Shown here piece by piece: positions 1 through 11,509 of a DNA stretch of 64,000 bases. How positions within the stretch are numbered: position 1 is the first letter of the stretch; each line of letters starts with the position of its first letter. The position numbers were made by a program, and so were the translations under genes. Source of the DNA: Diphasiastrum complanatum (Eukaryota; Streptophyta; Lycopodiopsida; Lycopodiales; Lycopodiaceae); contig CM055097.1 in the NCBI GenBank assembly GCA_029204225.1, forward strand, positions 6,159,676 through 6,223,675. Direction: 5' to 3'. The notes beneath the pieces are model-generated. The model saw only the letters and a list, made by a program, of their open reading frames with translations, had not been told where the DNA came from and did no database searches.

Positions 1-947
1 TACAGCGACATATCTGATTATTCAAAGATATTTGGATAAATTGGCATCCAGAAACACCAATGGTGAAACGAGTTGTTCAAGGTCTGTGATTATAAAGGTT
101 ACTTTATCTTCCAGGCTCTTAGAATAACAGTAAGCAATCAGATCAGATAGCAACTAGCAAATAGATTCATTAAACAGAATCGAATTGGATAATGATTCCT
201 CTTAATCGAACACAGAGAATTAGTTCATTATCACAAGAAGCAAACAGAACAGAGCATCAAACAAGTTCATTATCTAAACACATAGCTCATTTAGAATTGA
301 AAGAAGTTTTTCTTATGGTTAATCTTAACAGCTTCGGCTAATTCCCTGCACACATTAGTTAGGATTGTCGCTCTCTGGTGACGTCTGAAAATCCAAGTTA
401 GAGTAACTGAAATTCAGTAAGAATGAAATGTATGTGTGACGCAGACAGACAAGTATCGCAAACAGTTACAGATCGTTCTGAGTGTATTCGCTCAATTGAT
501 AAGAAGTAATGATGTAAGAGATGACAGAGGGAAAGAACGCTCAAGCTTATAGGAATTGGCTCTCTTCTCTCTATTGATACTCAAATCTGTACACGTGTAC
601 AATGGCACGAAGTGTCGACCTTATAGGAACGATCACCGGCCTGAGTAACGTTTACCAACCGTTAAGATGTCGGTTGAGATCCACTAATGTGTCTCTATAG
701 AGCGTCGCACAAAACGTCGCGAGTTTTAACTTAAAAATGAATTTACAAGATGCAAATAGGCCTTTACATGAATGTAGGCACTATAGCATATTTACATGTG
801 TAAAAATTGAAATTTTTTACAATATAAAACAATAACCTTGGATAATGTGGGATCATGAGGCTCCATAACGAATCAAAACTCTCTCCTGAATATGACCACA
901 TGCACACTATCACAAACTTAAATATGTATAAAAATCATAAGTTGAAA
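1..947. other. Unassigned non-coding DNA
   Basis: No long open frame, RNA gene or LTR boundary is recognised here. The only structured item seen is a 14-bp palindrome TGTACACGTGTACA at 588-601, a G-box core (CACGTG) flanked by GTAC on both sides. The stretch could be an old transposon remnant, but there is no positive evidence for that. Confidence 0.4.
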
Positions 948-984
948 CATGGATTTTGACGAACATTATTCGTCAAAATCCATG
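948..984. repeat. Perfect inverted repeat (15-bp arms, 7-nt loop)
   Basis: The left arm at 948-962 (CATGGATTTTGACGA) is exactly complementary to the right arm at 970-984, with ACATTAT between them. Such a foldback could be the core of a small MITE or a hairpin in a transcript. No flanking target duplication was identified, so the origin is open. Confidence 0.7.
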
Positions 985-1617
985 CTCTTTCTATCTCTCT
1001 CACACGTAAAAACACATTATGTATTCTCTTTTAAACTCAACACAAATATCAACTGGTGGAGCTTGAATTGAATAGATTATCTAGTCAATTATATATTTCA
1101 CAAATATGGTCCATGAACCAATCTCTTTGTGGATTGGGACGCCACAGAGCAAAGTTTTGTTTAGCATTGCAATCTTGACACCATCAAACTTGAGCTCAAG
1201 GGTTCTCTTATTTCCATTTGCTCATGAACAAACATATTTTATTGCTAAAGTTCCTTTCCATTTAATTTAAGTATGATAAAAAAGACATTATAGCTCGTAC
1301 TTGACAACTTGAGAACAAAATATGCATAGATGTAGCTAGATTTATCTCACATGCATCTAATTTGGATAGTTTGACAAAACCATATTTGGTAGTACATGCA
1401 TGGTATAATACTCTATTTTAGATCAACTTTGTGGTCGATAGTTTTTATTGCTAAAGCTTTTTTTTGAAATATAAGGATAACAAAGTTACTTGCATATTTC
1501 ATAAATTGAACTATGCAAAATTGTGATTTAAACATTTTCAATGTATCTTAGTGATGGCCTTAATTTTTTTTTTCCTAGTAATATCCTGCTCAAATAAGGT
1601 GCTTGGTTTTCTTTCAG

Positions 1618-2791
1618 GAATCTTTGAGATACAAGAAAAAGACAATGTCATTTTGCTTGTTCATGGCAAAGTGGTCAGTGAAGGGGCTGTCCACTCCATT
1701 GATCCTTCTATGAAATGCCACTTTGTCACTCTTGGAGAAAATAGGGTGTCAATTATAGTTGAGAAAGTGATTATGAGCAATGTTTTATTGCCATATTCAA
1801 CTGGTGATGCATCATTGTTGGAAGAGGCAATTGGATCATTTGTCATGTGGGACAAACAAGATATTCGTGCTTCATTTGTGGGCTCAAGTAGTAGCCAAAA
1901 AGATGCTACAAAAAGAAGAGTAACACGTGAAGCATGGGTCAACCAAAAAGCGATTCTTTGGTCCTTGGATCATACAAAAATTGTAGTTGAGGGCTATATC
2001 TTGTTGGCATTCCCCTTTGAGGCTATAGAATTCGAAGAGCTTGGAGATGAACATGTCAATGTCACAATCTCCACAATTCATGCTAACTTGGATAATAATT
2101 TAGCATGTGAAGATAGCAGTTTGGAGAACATAAATGTTCAACTTTTGAGATGGCCAATCACACAAGTTACGTTTGAATATGTTAGTGAACTTTTAGATAC
2201 ATCAGCCTTTGATGGCATAGAATGCCAAAATCAAGATGATATGCATGGTGAGAGAGGTGTCCATGAGATATTGAAAATCATGCAAGAAGATGTTGAGGGG
2301 CCAAAAGACTCTCCAATATGTAAGAAAAAGAAAAAATATAGAATGGTCAATCGACAACCATCACAAAACGACAACATGCTGACACAGTCCAAATTTATGA
2401 TTTTTTGTCCACGGAGAAAATCCATGAAGTTGCTACTAAAATTTGTTGTGATAAGTGTTGCTATCAACATGTCAAGAGAAAACAAATAGAGGAAGTTCGA
2501 CGACAATATTGGGGTCAAACGTCATCAGATCGCATTACTTATGTCTATGACATGTTACTTACTTCACAAAAAAAAAAGGAAAAGAAAAAGAGCATTTTAT
2601 ATAACATTCGAGGGAGACTTGATTTGTGCAAGGGTGTGATGCCACACATTTGTATATTTACTCCAAAATGGCAATATATACTTGGAAATGAGGACATGCG
2701 CTGGACAAATACATATTATGAAATGGCCTATATCATTTTTCGGATGTCATTGTTAAGGACCTATCTTTTACTTAAAGACAAGACCTCCTAA
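1618..2791 (+). pseudogene. Broken transposon-type gene: DUF8039-like domain plus Cys-rich transposase N-terminus
   Basis: Two overlapping plus-strand frames make up this relic. The first runs to 2489. From about 1640 to 1850 it resembles the DUF8039-type domain of plant En/Spm (CACTA)-associated proteins: hydrophobic strand, HGKVVSEGAVHS, then LLPYSTGDASLLEEAIGSFV. A splice acceptor (TTTCTTTCAG) ends at 1617, so the in-frame ATG at 1551 is probably intronic and the exon likely starts at 1618. Near 2400 the frame shifts; the continuation (codons from 2405, no ATG) carries KICCDKCCYQH and RRQYWGQTSSDRITYVYDML. That pattern is known from the N-terminus of a transposase-like family that also includes the pseudogene at 40700-42868. 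Similarity stops near 2620. Family assignment is from memory of motifs, not a search. Confidence 0.5.
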
Positions 2792-3593
2792 AATAAAACG
2801 ACGTCTTTTATATGACATGACTAGATTTGTATCGCCACAATGAACCATCAAATGTACAATGACATGTACTTGTAACTTATACGTTAACTAGAATTTGTAA
2901 ATGGAGTGACGCATCAGGAATTTCAGGTGGTGTGATTGTGTGCTCCGTAGGCTATGAAATGAAGACACACTTCATTCTCACACCATCGAGAGAGAGAGAG
3001 TTTCTGTATTGTGAGATTGGAGAAGTGAATAGAGCGACGAAGGTTATCCTTTCTAATTTATGTTCTCCACACTGCTGAGTGTGAGTGATTTCGAATCTAC
3101 TAGCAATCTCGTGTGCATTACTTAAATCATTCTTTGTTCAACCAGTTAAATAGTTTTTACTGTAGTTTGCAATGTTTACGTAAAGTTGATCTAAAAAACT
3201 GTCTTCAAACTAACTTACCCATCTACATGAATACTTTGTATTCGACATTCGAGTAAAGTATCCCTTGGTGTAATTTTCCACAGTCACTGATAGAGAAGTA
3301 TGTATGCATGTGAAGTGCTAGTCCCTGCCGGAGGAACTGAGTTATTGATCTGTATTCGTGTTAGTAACGAAGATAATTGTTTCTAACATATTCGCGAACT
3401 ATTTGAGTTCTTTAACCATGACTGGACTTTAGTTGTTGAGGACTTCTGTTTAGAACACATTAGTTCAAAAATAAGATTAACTTTTTGTCTGTTCGTACGT
3501 TCTGCATCGAACATAACACAGATCCGTACTGACAACTTAATTAAATAGAGTGTTGTTCATTCGAGCTGCTCTGACAACATTTCATTTGCAGAA
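2792..3593. other. Unassigned spacer, possible old LTR debris
   Basis: No gene is seen. A short GA run lies near 2988-3002. The last five bases (CAGAA, 3589-3593) abut the outer element's 3' LTR and would be its left target duplication, but the matching right copy is lost. Confidence 0.3.
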
Positions 3594-4242
3594 TGTGAAA
3601 GATTTCAGATCCTTAAGACCCAATCTACTTGAATGATCTTTGGTTAGAAAGAGAAATACACTACCAATCTCACCAATGTAGAAAAATCAGCATCTACACA
3701 CAAAATGAGATGCAAACACCAGTAGAACTTGATCAAACTTGAATGAAATGAAAAAGTATTGTTGCTGTCCGTACAAAACTAGCAAGCTACTGTATTTCAC
3801 ACGTGTGGATCCAAAAATAACAAATATAGATCATTCTACACATAGAATTGCAAGCAATCACCAAGATAGTGCACCAATGGATAGTAGAACCCAAGAGAAC
3901 CATGTATAAGCATGAAATGAGATAGAGAAGAGAGAAGAATACTCTCTCCACTAGTTACATCGTTTTATAGCAGGTCCAAACCCTATTTGGCCACTTGGCT
4001 TTTCCACCAAAATGCTAACCCTACTAATTTTGGGTCTAGATTCAATGTACCCAACTATTCAAATTGAATCTACTCAAACTCGCACTCTAACTTTTCCACA
4101 CTTTCAAAAAATATTTACTCAAATGAAATTTAGACTAATGAACTTTGAAAAGTCAACCTCTAAGTCTAAAACAAGTTTTGGCCTCAATATGCCAAATATG
4201 AAAATATTGCAAAATGTGATTAAACTAGTTGAATCTTTCACA
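3594..4242 (-). repeat. 3' LTR of element E (649 bp)
   Basis: It aligns with 14442-14977 and is bounded by TG (3594) and CA (4242), as expected of an LTR. The palindrome CACACGTGTG is at 3798-3807. On the minus (sense) strand TTATAAAA-type promoter sequence lies upstream of the palindrome, which would therefore fall in the transcribed R/U5 part. Confidence 0.88.
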
Positions 4243-4252
4243 CTCCCTCTTC
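4243..4252 (-). promoter_or_regulatory. Polypurine tract of element E
   Basis: On the minus strand this reads GAAGAGGGAG directly against the LTR. The same tract adjoins the 3' LTR of element A (60901-60910). It primes plus-strand DNA synthesis in LTR elements. Confidence 0.75.
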
Positions 4253-5687
4253 AACTAGTTTTAGCATAGATTGATAACACTCCAAGTGAAGTCCTATGCT
4301 TCATGAACAAGTCTTTTCCCAATGCTTTGGTGAAGATATCAGCTACACATTCCCTTGAAGACACATGTTGAAGCTCCACCTCCTTTGCAATGACTTGCTC
4401 CCTCACAAAATGATATTGCATCTCAATATGCTTGCTCTTAGCATAGTTTTTGACCATAGAACTTTGATCCATCATAAGAATGATCTTCTTCTTGAGAATA
4501 GATCTCCTTTTAATGATCATGTAATGCTCAAAATAAAAACAACCATAATTGATATAGAGAATAGTGTCCACTTGGGATGCTTCACTATTTCTTACATCAA
4601 TTTTACATATCAAGATGTAACTAGAACGTGAAGAATCAAATAGGATGTGAATGAAATGATTCCACCATGCTTCCAACTCTGAAATCTCTAAAAAAATACA
4701 GTAAACAATCAATAAATGTGAGTGATCAACTTTTGCTTGTATGTCTCCTCCTCCTTTGTCCTTTGTTGCCATGTATCCACCATGATACTCCATGAATGAG
4801 CTTCCATCTCCATCTTGCCATAAGATACCATCATACCTTGATGACTTGATCATGAATGAGTGACATAATGAACATCCAATAGCTTCATTTCCATCAACAA
4901 AACCAGCCAAGAATGCTAGTACAAATCCAACATCAAAACAATGCTCACCAATGTAGCTAGTTTTACGATATCTTGACAATTTGCACACATCCACATGAAA
5001 ATGCTCAAACATGAGATAGAACAAGTAAAGTAGACTTGAACAACACTTCATTGCTGCTCCTTTTACCTTACTTGAGTCTTTAATATGCTGCAAAAATAGA
5101 TCCATAACATCTTTGCCAATTACCTCTCCTTTGATGCTCTTGACTAGCTCCAGATTGTCAACTTCCCTTTTGACTAGTCGAAGCACTTTGAGATCAACCT
5201 CTTGATCTTTAACTTGACCATCAAAGTAATTGAACAAACTTTGTTTTCTAGATCCATTACTTGATTTTATAGCAAGATAACATCCATCCACTTGCAAAGC
5301 TCCATGTACAAAAGAAGATCCTCCAAAAGATGTTCCACTCTTCATAAGAGATCGATACTCAAGATCCATTGCTTGGATCCACTCCACTTCTTTCCTTGCT
5401 TGATCTACACTTGTAGACTCATCCAAAGAGGTTAGGAAAGCAACATAATTTCCAAAAACTACTTGCTTACCCTTTTGATCATATGTGAGCCTTGAAGGTA
5501 CTTGTCTTTCTCTTGATGTTCTCCTTGGCTTTTGACTTGATGAAGGTCCATCATCACCACCATCCAAAGTAAGATCCTTCTCCTCAACATCAAGAATGTT
5601 AGATCCATTCACTCTACCATCAATCATGCTTGAAGAAACCTTTGGAATGTTCCCCTCATAAAAAATGACATCTCTACCAACAATCAC
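4251..5687 (-). pseudogene. Chimeric Copia frame: linker + ~288-residue unrelated insert + RNase H tail
   Basis: A single uninterrupted minus-strand frame of 478 codons. The first codon is GTG and merely marks the edge of the open frame; an upstream frameshift separates it from integrase. Residues 1-116 match the integrase/RT linker of element A (GRDVIF, SRLTYD, EEWIQAMDLE equivalents) and residues ~405-478 match the RNase H C-terminus (SKHIEMQYHFVREQV, ECVADIFTKALGKDLF). Between them every RT motif (LDVSNAFLNG, YVDD) and the RNase H D/E motifs are absent. Instead there are about 288 residues with no recognised similarity: a charged stretch (KVLRLVKREVDNLELVKSI), a hydrophobic stretch (SSLLYLFYLMFEHFHVDV) and AFLAGFVDGNEAIG. 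The last faintly recalls the LAGLIDADG motif, but the rest does not support that. A 1.4-kb open frame in AT-rich DNA argues that the insert came from coding sequence. Its function is unknown. Confidence 0.7.
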
Positions 5688-6112
5688 TTTATTAGTAGAA
5701 GGAATGTAAACCTTGTAGGTTTACTCACCTCAGTATATCCAACAAAAATACCTTTTCTTGAAGATGGATCCTCCTTGGTCCTATCATCAAGAGTAATGTT
5801 GACATAGCATGTGCATCCAAAGGTTCTTAGAAAGTTGACACTCGGCCTACTCTTGAATAGCATCTCAAAAGGTGTCCTTCCATCCAAAATAGCACTCGGC
5901 CACCTATTGCACAAGAAATTGGCACACAACAAAGCTTGATCCCAAAATGGTTTGTCAAGATTAGCACTTAACCTCATAGTTTTAGCACTTTCACATATTG
6001 TCCTATTCTTCCTTTCAGCCACTCCATTTTATTGTGGGGTCCTTGATGTTGTATACTCCCTCTTGATCCCATGCTCATCACAAAAGGCCTTGAACTTGTT
6101 AGATATGTACTC
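5688..6112 (-). pseudogene. Element E integrase, C-terminal part
   Basis: This continues E's integrase after the F insertion: GEYISNKFKAFCDEHGIK, then NGVAERKNRTICESAK, then FLRTFGCTCYVNITLDD and EDPSSRKGIFVGYTEVSK. The catalytic Glu (in GVAER) is present. A TAA stop (6029-6031, minus strand) replaces a Gln codon just before NGVAERKNR. A one-base deletion near 5717 shifts the frame before the chimeric segment. It would not give a functional integrase. Confidence 0.85.
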
Positions 6113-6117
6113 ACCAC
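6113..6117. repeat. Left target-site duplication of element F (ACCAC)
   Basis: ACCAC here equals 12192-12196 on the other side of F. The duplicated site lies in E's integrase codons for GDNGG. Confidence 0.9.
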
Positions 6118-6799
6118 TATAAAAATTACAGCAAATAAGGATCCTAAAACACTTGAAATGATGAGGGAAACAATAGATTATGATTTCATAAGATTAGCAC
6201 AAGTTGAACCATCAAAATCCATCAAAAATCTATGCTTGAACCTCACTAAATGGCCCAAATCCTTGAAGAAGGCTTCACACGTGTGAAAGTACGGCCTCCC
6301 ACAGTCTGAGTACTGTACACCAGACCTACATTCAATCCTATAATCATTAGTAATCACAAGTACTCAAACAATTATGAACATAGAGAGCAATTGCACCATT
6401 ATGAGAGAAAAAACATGAAATTGCTTGATTGACTTTGGTGAGATATCATCACCTATATATACATGATCCATCACGGTTTTGGGCAGGTATGAGTAGCCCT
6501 AAACCTATCCCTAATGCTAATTTTGGTGGATCTTTCATCCCTACCAAGTTAGGGTTGGAATCTTGGAGATCCCTCAACAATGCAAAAATTACCAAAAATA
6601 GCTCCTATTTTTTCTCCCTTGTATCTAAGCATAATTTGGACTCATTCCAAAGGTTCTAACACTTAGGTATACTTGAGAACATCCTTATGAATGGAATCCT
6701 ATGCTATTTGGCACGTGTGACAAGCCACATCATGACCATCTAACTATTTACAAGTCATATGACCAAAACTAGTCAAGCTAGAATTGTGAATTTTTAACA
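6118..6799 (-). repeat. 3' LTR of element F (682 bp)
   Basis: It matches 11510-12191 with about three differences. One difference is terminal: the element's outermost CA has become TA (plus strand TATAAAAA instead of TGTAAAAA at 6118). Because integration needs CA, that change happened after insertion. The palindrome CACACGTGTG is at 6276-6285. Confidence 0.92.
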
Positions 6800-6813
6800 C
6801 TCCTCCTCACTAT

Positions 6814-7947
6814 CTAGCTTGGTTCAATCATTGCTTTACTAATCACTCCAAGTGATGATCTGAACTTCATAAAAGGTGTCTTTTGAAGTGGTTTAGTAAG
6901 TAGATCAGCTACACATTCATTGCTTGGAACATGCTCCAAAGCAATCTCCTTGGCTTGCACCATTTCTCTCACAAAGTGATGGCATATCTCAATGTGCTTA
7001 GATCTTGCATGGAAGATTGGGTTAGATGCAAGGTGTTGGGCTGATATATTGTCATTGTAGATGATTGGTGCCTCCTCTGAATCCATGATCTTTAGTTCCA
7101 CCAATAATCTCTTGATCCAAAGTACCTCCTTTGTAGTGGTTGTCAAAGCTTTGTACTCGGCCTCGGTTGAAGATAGAGATATAGTTTCTTGCTTTTTTGA
7201 AAGCCATGAAACCACACCTTCTCCTATGAAAGTTGAATAGGCACTTGTTGATTTCCTATCCCTCTTGTCCCCTGCAAAATCTGAATCACTAAATGCATGA
7301 AGGTTAATCACATCTCCTCTATATAGAATCCCAAAATCCAATGTACCCGAGATGTATCTTAGAATCCTCTTAGCCTTTTTCCAATGGATATTCAATGGCT
7401 TTTGCATGGATTGGCTCAACCTACATACACTAAAGCTAAGATCTAGTCTAGTTATAGTGATCCACATTAAGGAACCTATAAGTTGCCTAAACAAAGTGAT
7501 GTCCATGAAGGATCTTTCATCATCTTCATTTGGCACTTTTACATCTTGCTCCATTGGTGTGTCAACACTTTTGCATACTTCCATCTTAAACTTCTTCAAA
7601 AGACTTTGAGCATAGTTTACTTGACTTATAAAGATAAAATCAGACCCTCTAAGTACTTCTATGCCTAAGATGAAGTGAAGACACCCTAGATCTACCATCT
7701 TGAACTCTAAGGATAGATCTATCTTGATTTTTTCAATACCATCAACACTATTTCCACTAATGATGATGTCATCTACATAAATGAGTAAAAGTACAATACC
7801 AACATCATCAAACTTAATGTAAAGAGTGGGATCATATTCACTTTGAACAAAAGAAAGTGAAATAAGATAGCAATGTAGTCTTGAATTCCAAGATCTCGAG
7901 GCTTGCTTCAAGCCATAGATGCTTCTTTGGAGATGGCATACTTTGTT
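6814..7947 (-). pseudogene. Element F pol, RT C-terminus and RNase H
   Basis: This frame continues RT after the in-frame TAG at 7948-7950; the first ATG at 7911 is internal and not a true start. It contains SIYGLKQASRSW, the RT active site LIYVDDIIISG, ITRLDLSFSVCRLSQSMQ (usually TRPDLS), and a complete Copia RNase H: HAFSDSDFAGD, ISLSSTEAEYKAL and YNDNISAQHLA. It ends with LLTKPLQKTPFMKFRSSLGV, typical of the Copia C-terminus. Apart from the upstream lesions the domain looks intact. Confidence 0.88.
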
Positions 7948-9130
7948 CTACATTCCATGCTTGATGAACCCTTGTGGCTGCTCCATATAGATATCCTCTT
8001 CCAAAAAACCATTCAAGAAAGAATTAGAGACATCCATTTGACATAGAATCCATACAAAATGTGATGCAAGTGCAATGATTAGTCTTATTGTGACCATCTT
8101 GGCCACGTTTGCAAAAGGTTCCTCATAGTCTATCCCTCTCTCTTGAGCATAACCTTTTGCAACTAATCTTGCTTTATGTTTGTTAACACTCCCATTTGCA
8201 TTCAACTTAAGCTTGAAGACCCACTTGCATCCTATTACATTCCTTTGAGGTCTCTCAACAAGCAACCAAGTTTCATTCTCAATCAAGGCATCATACTCAT
8301 CCAACATAGCTTTATACCATTCTTTGGAGTTCAATGCATCTTCAACATTAGACGGTTCTTCAAAACTAGATAAAGCATAAGAAGTGGATGATATACCCTC
8401 AACTTGCTGTCCTTTGCCTTGATATGTGAGCCTTGATGGCTCCACTTTTGCCCTTGAAGATCTCCTTGGTGTGATAGGTGGGTTTGGTGCTTGCTCCTCC
8501 ATGAGCTCCTCCTCAAAACCAAGATCTTGCTCCTCGGCCATCTTATTCTTGATTGTTGGAGCACTTGAGCCTTCTTCAAGCATATGCATATGATGTTCAT
8601 CAAAGATGACATCCCTTGAAACAACAAATTTGTTCAAGGATGGGAGATAGACTTTGTAGCCCTTGCTTGAGCTTCCATATCCAAGCATGATCCCTCTTGT
8701 GGAAGATGGATCCTCCTTGGTTCTTGTTTCCAATGGCACATGCACATAACATATACACCCAAAAACTTTCAAGTGATTAAGATTGGGTTTCTTTCCATAC
8801 AACATCTCATATGGAGTTTTGCCTTCAATTGCTTTGCAAGACACCCTATTCATCAAGTAGTTTGCACATACAAGAGACTCACCCCAAAAGGATTTGGGCA
8901 AACAAGCATCTAATCTTAAAGCCTTAGAACATTCACATAATGTTCTATTCCTTCTTTCAGCAACTCCATTTTGTTGAGGAGTGTAAGGACAAGAAGTCTC
9001 TTTCTTGATCCCTTCCTCCTCACAAAAGGCCTTGAACTCATTGGAGATGAATTCTCCACCATTGTCACTTCTAAGAATCTTGATGCTATGATTATGATGC
9101 TTTTCCACAAACAACTTGAACTTTACAAAA
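7948..9130 (-). pseudogene. Element F pol, integrase core to RT N-terminus
   Basis: The frame contains the integrase second Asp and Glu (ILRSDNGGEFIS ... QQNGVAERRNRTLCE), then VFGCICYVHVPLETRTKEDPSS, a basic/acidic linker (PRRSSRAKVEPSRLTY) and the RT start (CKWVFKLKLNANGSVNKHK, QMDVSNSFLNGFLEED). It terminates at a TAG where element A reads on into the RT finger region. A few sites deviate from consensus (EEPFANVAKM for EETFAPVAKM). An out-of-frame deletion of roughly 80-100 bp has removed the stretch that would encode TFIDD...DVF upstream. Confidence 0.85.
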
Positions 9131-10699
9131 GTAACCTCCATTATATTTGGTGCTAGCAATGTGCACATCCGAGTGTATGAGTTCAAGAGGATGAGATGAC
9201 TTTGTGATGGAGTTAGGAAACACCTTCTTATGTGCCTTGGATAAGGCACAAGCTTCACAAACCTTGTCTTCCTTCCCAATAGACCTTGGTAGGCCTAAAG
9301 CATACTCCTCCTTGATCATAGCCTCCATGGAACCCAAGTTGACATGTCCAAGTCTTTTGTGCCATAAAGTAAAGGTAGATATCTTGCTCTTCTCGGCCAA
9401 CATGACAACATTAGTATCCACAAATGCATCCAGCTTATAAAGTTTGCCAAGTCTAGTGCCCTTAGCCACTATCTTACCCTTCTTCTTGATGAAACATTCA
9501 TTTGAAGCAAAGTCAACATTGAAACCATTGTCTACCATTTGGCCAACACTTAGTAGATTCTTTGTTATTGTAGGAATGTACAAAACACCTTCTATGTTGA
9601 TCTTTTTGGAAGATCCTAAGCAAAGGGGAATGCTACCAACTCCTTCAATCTTACAAGCTTCATCATTTGCTGTATAGATAGACTTTATAGGTCCATCATA
9701 AGATAAGAGAGAAGAGAAAACCTCCCTTTTACTAGTCATGTGTGAACTAGCACCCGAGTCAATCCACCAAGGATCTTCTCCTTTGAAGCTTGTTGAAGAA
9801 AATATGGACATCATGAGAGAGTCCTCATGTGAACTCTCCTCCTCCTCCTCTTTGCTCATGTTGGCTTGGCTTTGATCTTGCTTCCTCTTGAAGCATTCCG
9901 AGGCATAATGCCCCATCTTGCTACAATAGTAGCACTTCACCTTTGATTTGTCCTTCTTGACTTTGGTGGTTGATGGAGATGCCTTTGGGGGTCCTTCTTG
10001 ATCCTCAAGCTTTGTAGACTTCTTGAATGTTGATCCTTTGCCTTTGGACTTGCCTTTGCCTTTGGTGAAGAGAGCTTGGTCATCTCCACCTTGGATGGAA
10101 AGCCTATCCATCCTCTCTTGCATTTGGCTCCTTCTTGATTCCTCGGCCATGAGCGTGCCTTGGAGTTCTTCAAGTATGGGTAGCTTACCCATAATTGCAT
10201 ATCCCTGAACCAAATTGTCAAATTCAAAGCTTAGTCCATTCAATATGAGTTGAACAAGCTCTTCATCCTTGATAGGTTCACCTATAAAGGCTAGCTCTTT
10301 GTTCAATTCTTTTACTCTTAGGACAAAAGTATGTGCACTCTCTCCTTTCTTTTGATAGCTTCTATAGATTTGATTCTTCAAAGCTAACATTCTAGTTTGG
10401 TTCTTGGATTCATAGACCTTTTGCAAAGTCTCCCAAGCATCTTGAGCTGAAGTGCAATCTCCTACCTCTCTTAAGAGTTCATTTGCAACATTCATTTTTA
10501 TGCAATGTAGTGCAACATTGCACCTCTTGATGTATTTGGCTTTTTCTTGAGGATGAATAGGTTCACCCTCCTTACCATTTACAATTTCCATCAGATCTTG
10601 TATGATCATGATAGATTCCATTCTAACTTTCCATATGGAATAGTTAGTTTTGTTGAGCCTTTCATTAGTATCCAAAAGATATGCATTTATAGATGCCAT
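9092..10699 (-). pseudogene. Element F gag, protease and integrase N-terminus
   Basis: It starts at a real ATG (10699). Order: Copia gag/UBN2-type domain (NKTNYSIWKVRMESIM, AWETLQKVYESK), a Lys-rich linker, a zinc knuckle CYYCSKMGHYASEC (CX2CX4HX4C), the retropepsin motif DPWWIDSGASSHM, the pre-integrase HHCC finger (LWHKRLGHVN ... CEACALSKAHK), and the first integrase Asp in LIHSDVH. Soon after that the deletion near 9130 throws the frame into a stop at 9092. Gag and protease alone would still be translatable. Confidence 0.88.
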
Positions 10700-11497
10700 C
10701 TAGTCTCCTAATCAAGGACTTGACACAAATGAAGGTTACTTCTATTGATTTGATTGAAGGTCTACCTTATCCCACTTCTTAGGGACCTGAAAATATAAGT
10801 AATAGACTTCCTATAAAGATCTAAGAATGATCTCTAACAAAATCAAATCATAGAATACTAGAAACAATGCACTTGCTTGATTGAAGTAGACAATACTAGT
10901 AGAATTGCCCCTCTTTCTATAAAGAACATTAAAGCTTCCAAATGATCTGATCAAGAGTGAATTTCAGAAACCTAATATACTTCCAAAATCACTTGTAAAA
11001 GATCTAAATGGAACTTAATGAGGATGCAACACAATCTACTATCCAATCACAAGCAAAAAATGATCAAAATTGATGAAAAATTGATCTAATTTGGTGCATA
11101 AGTCAAGCAATGGTTGGACTGAACCTAAATCACTTTAGGAGGTGCCTACTACACCTTAGAACAGCCTTGAAGAGTCCCCAAAACTCTGATCTTCCCTCTC
11201 CTTGAATGCTAGAAAGCCTTCTCTATGAAATCACCTCCAAAACTCGCTTAGAAATCAATGCTTGGAGCAAGCAAAACTTGCTATCTTGGTAATGTGAATT
11301 GAATTCAACTTTGCCTCTGGTTTAGACACCTAAACACCTGCAAATGAAGTCACACAACACCAATCTCCAATGTATTTGACTCACTTTGAGTTCTAGAATC
11401 AATACCAGATGCTAAGATCCAATCTACACAAGATTTAGATCAAAAATTGTGATCAAATCGAATGCAAACCAAGGATTTAGCTCATTTCAGCCTTTAG
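10700..11497 (-). other. Element F untranslated leader
   Basis: About 800 bp between the PBS and the gag ATG, with no significant open frame. It is the packaging leader by position. Confidence 0.7.
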
Positions 11498-11509
11498 GCT
11501 CTGATACCA
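11498..11509 (-). promoter_or_regulatory. Primer binding site of element F
   Basis: The minus strand reads TGGTATCAGAGC directly after the 5' LTR, the standard plant Copia PBS complementary to initiator tRNA-Met. Confidence 0.9.

Noticed and set aside
5000-5340. LAGLIDADG-type homing endonuclease in the chimeric E frame (AFLAGFVDGNEAIG)
   Set aside because: Only one short motif-like stretch; the required following strands and a second motif are not recognisable.
6429-6659. 76-residue frame duplicated at 11821-12051
   Set aside because: It is LTR sequence of element F read antisense; duplication follows from the LTRs and there is no start or family support.
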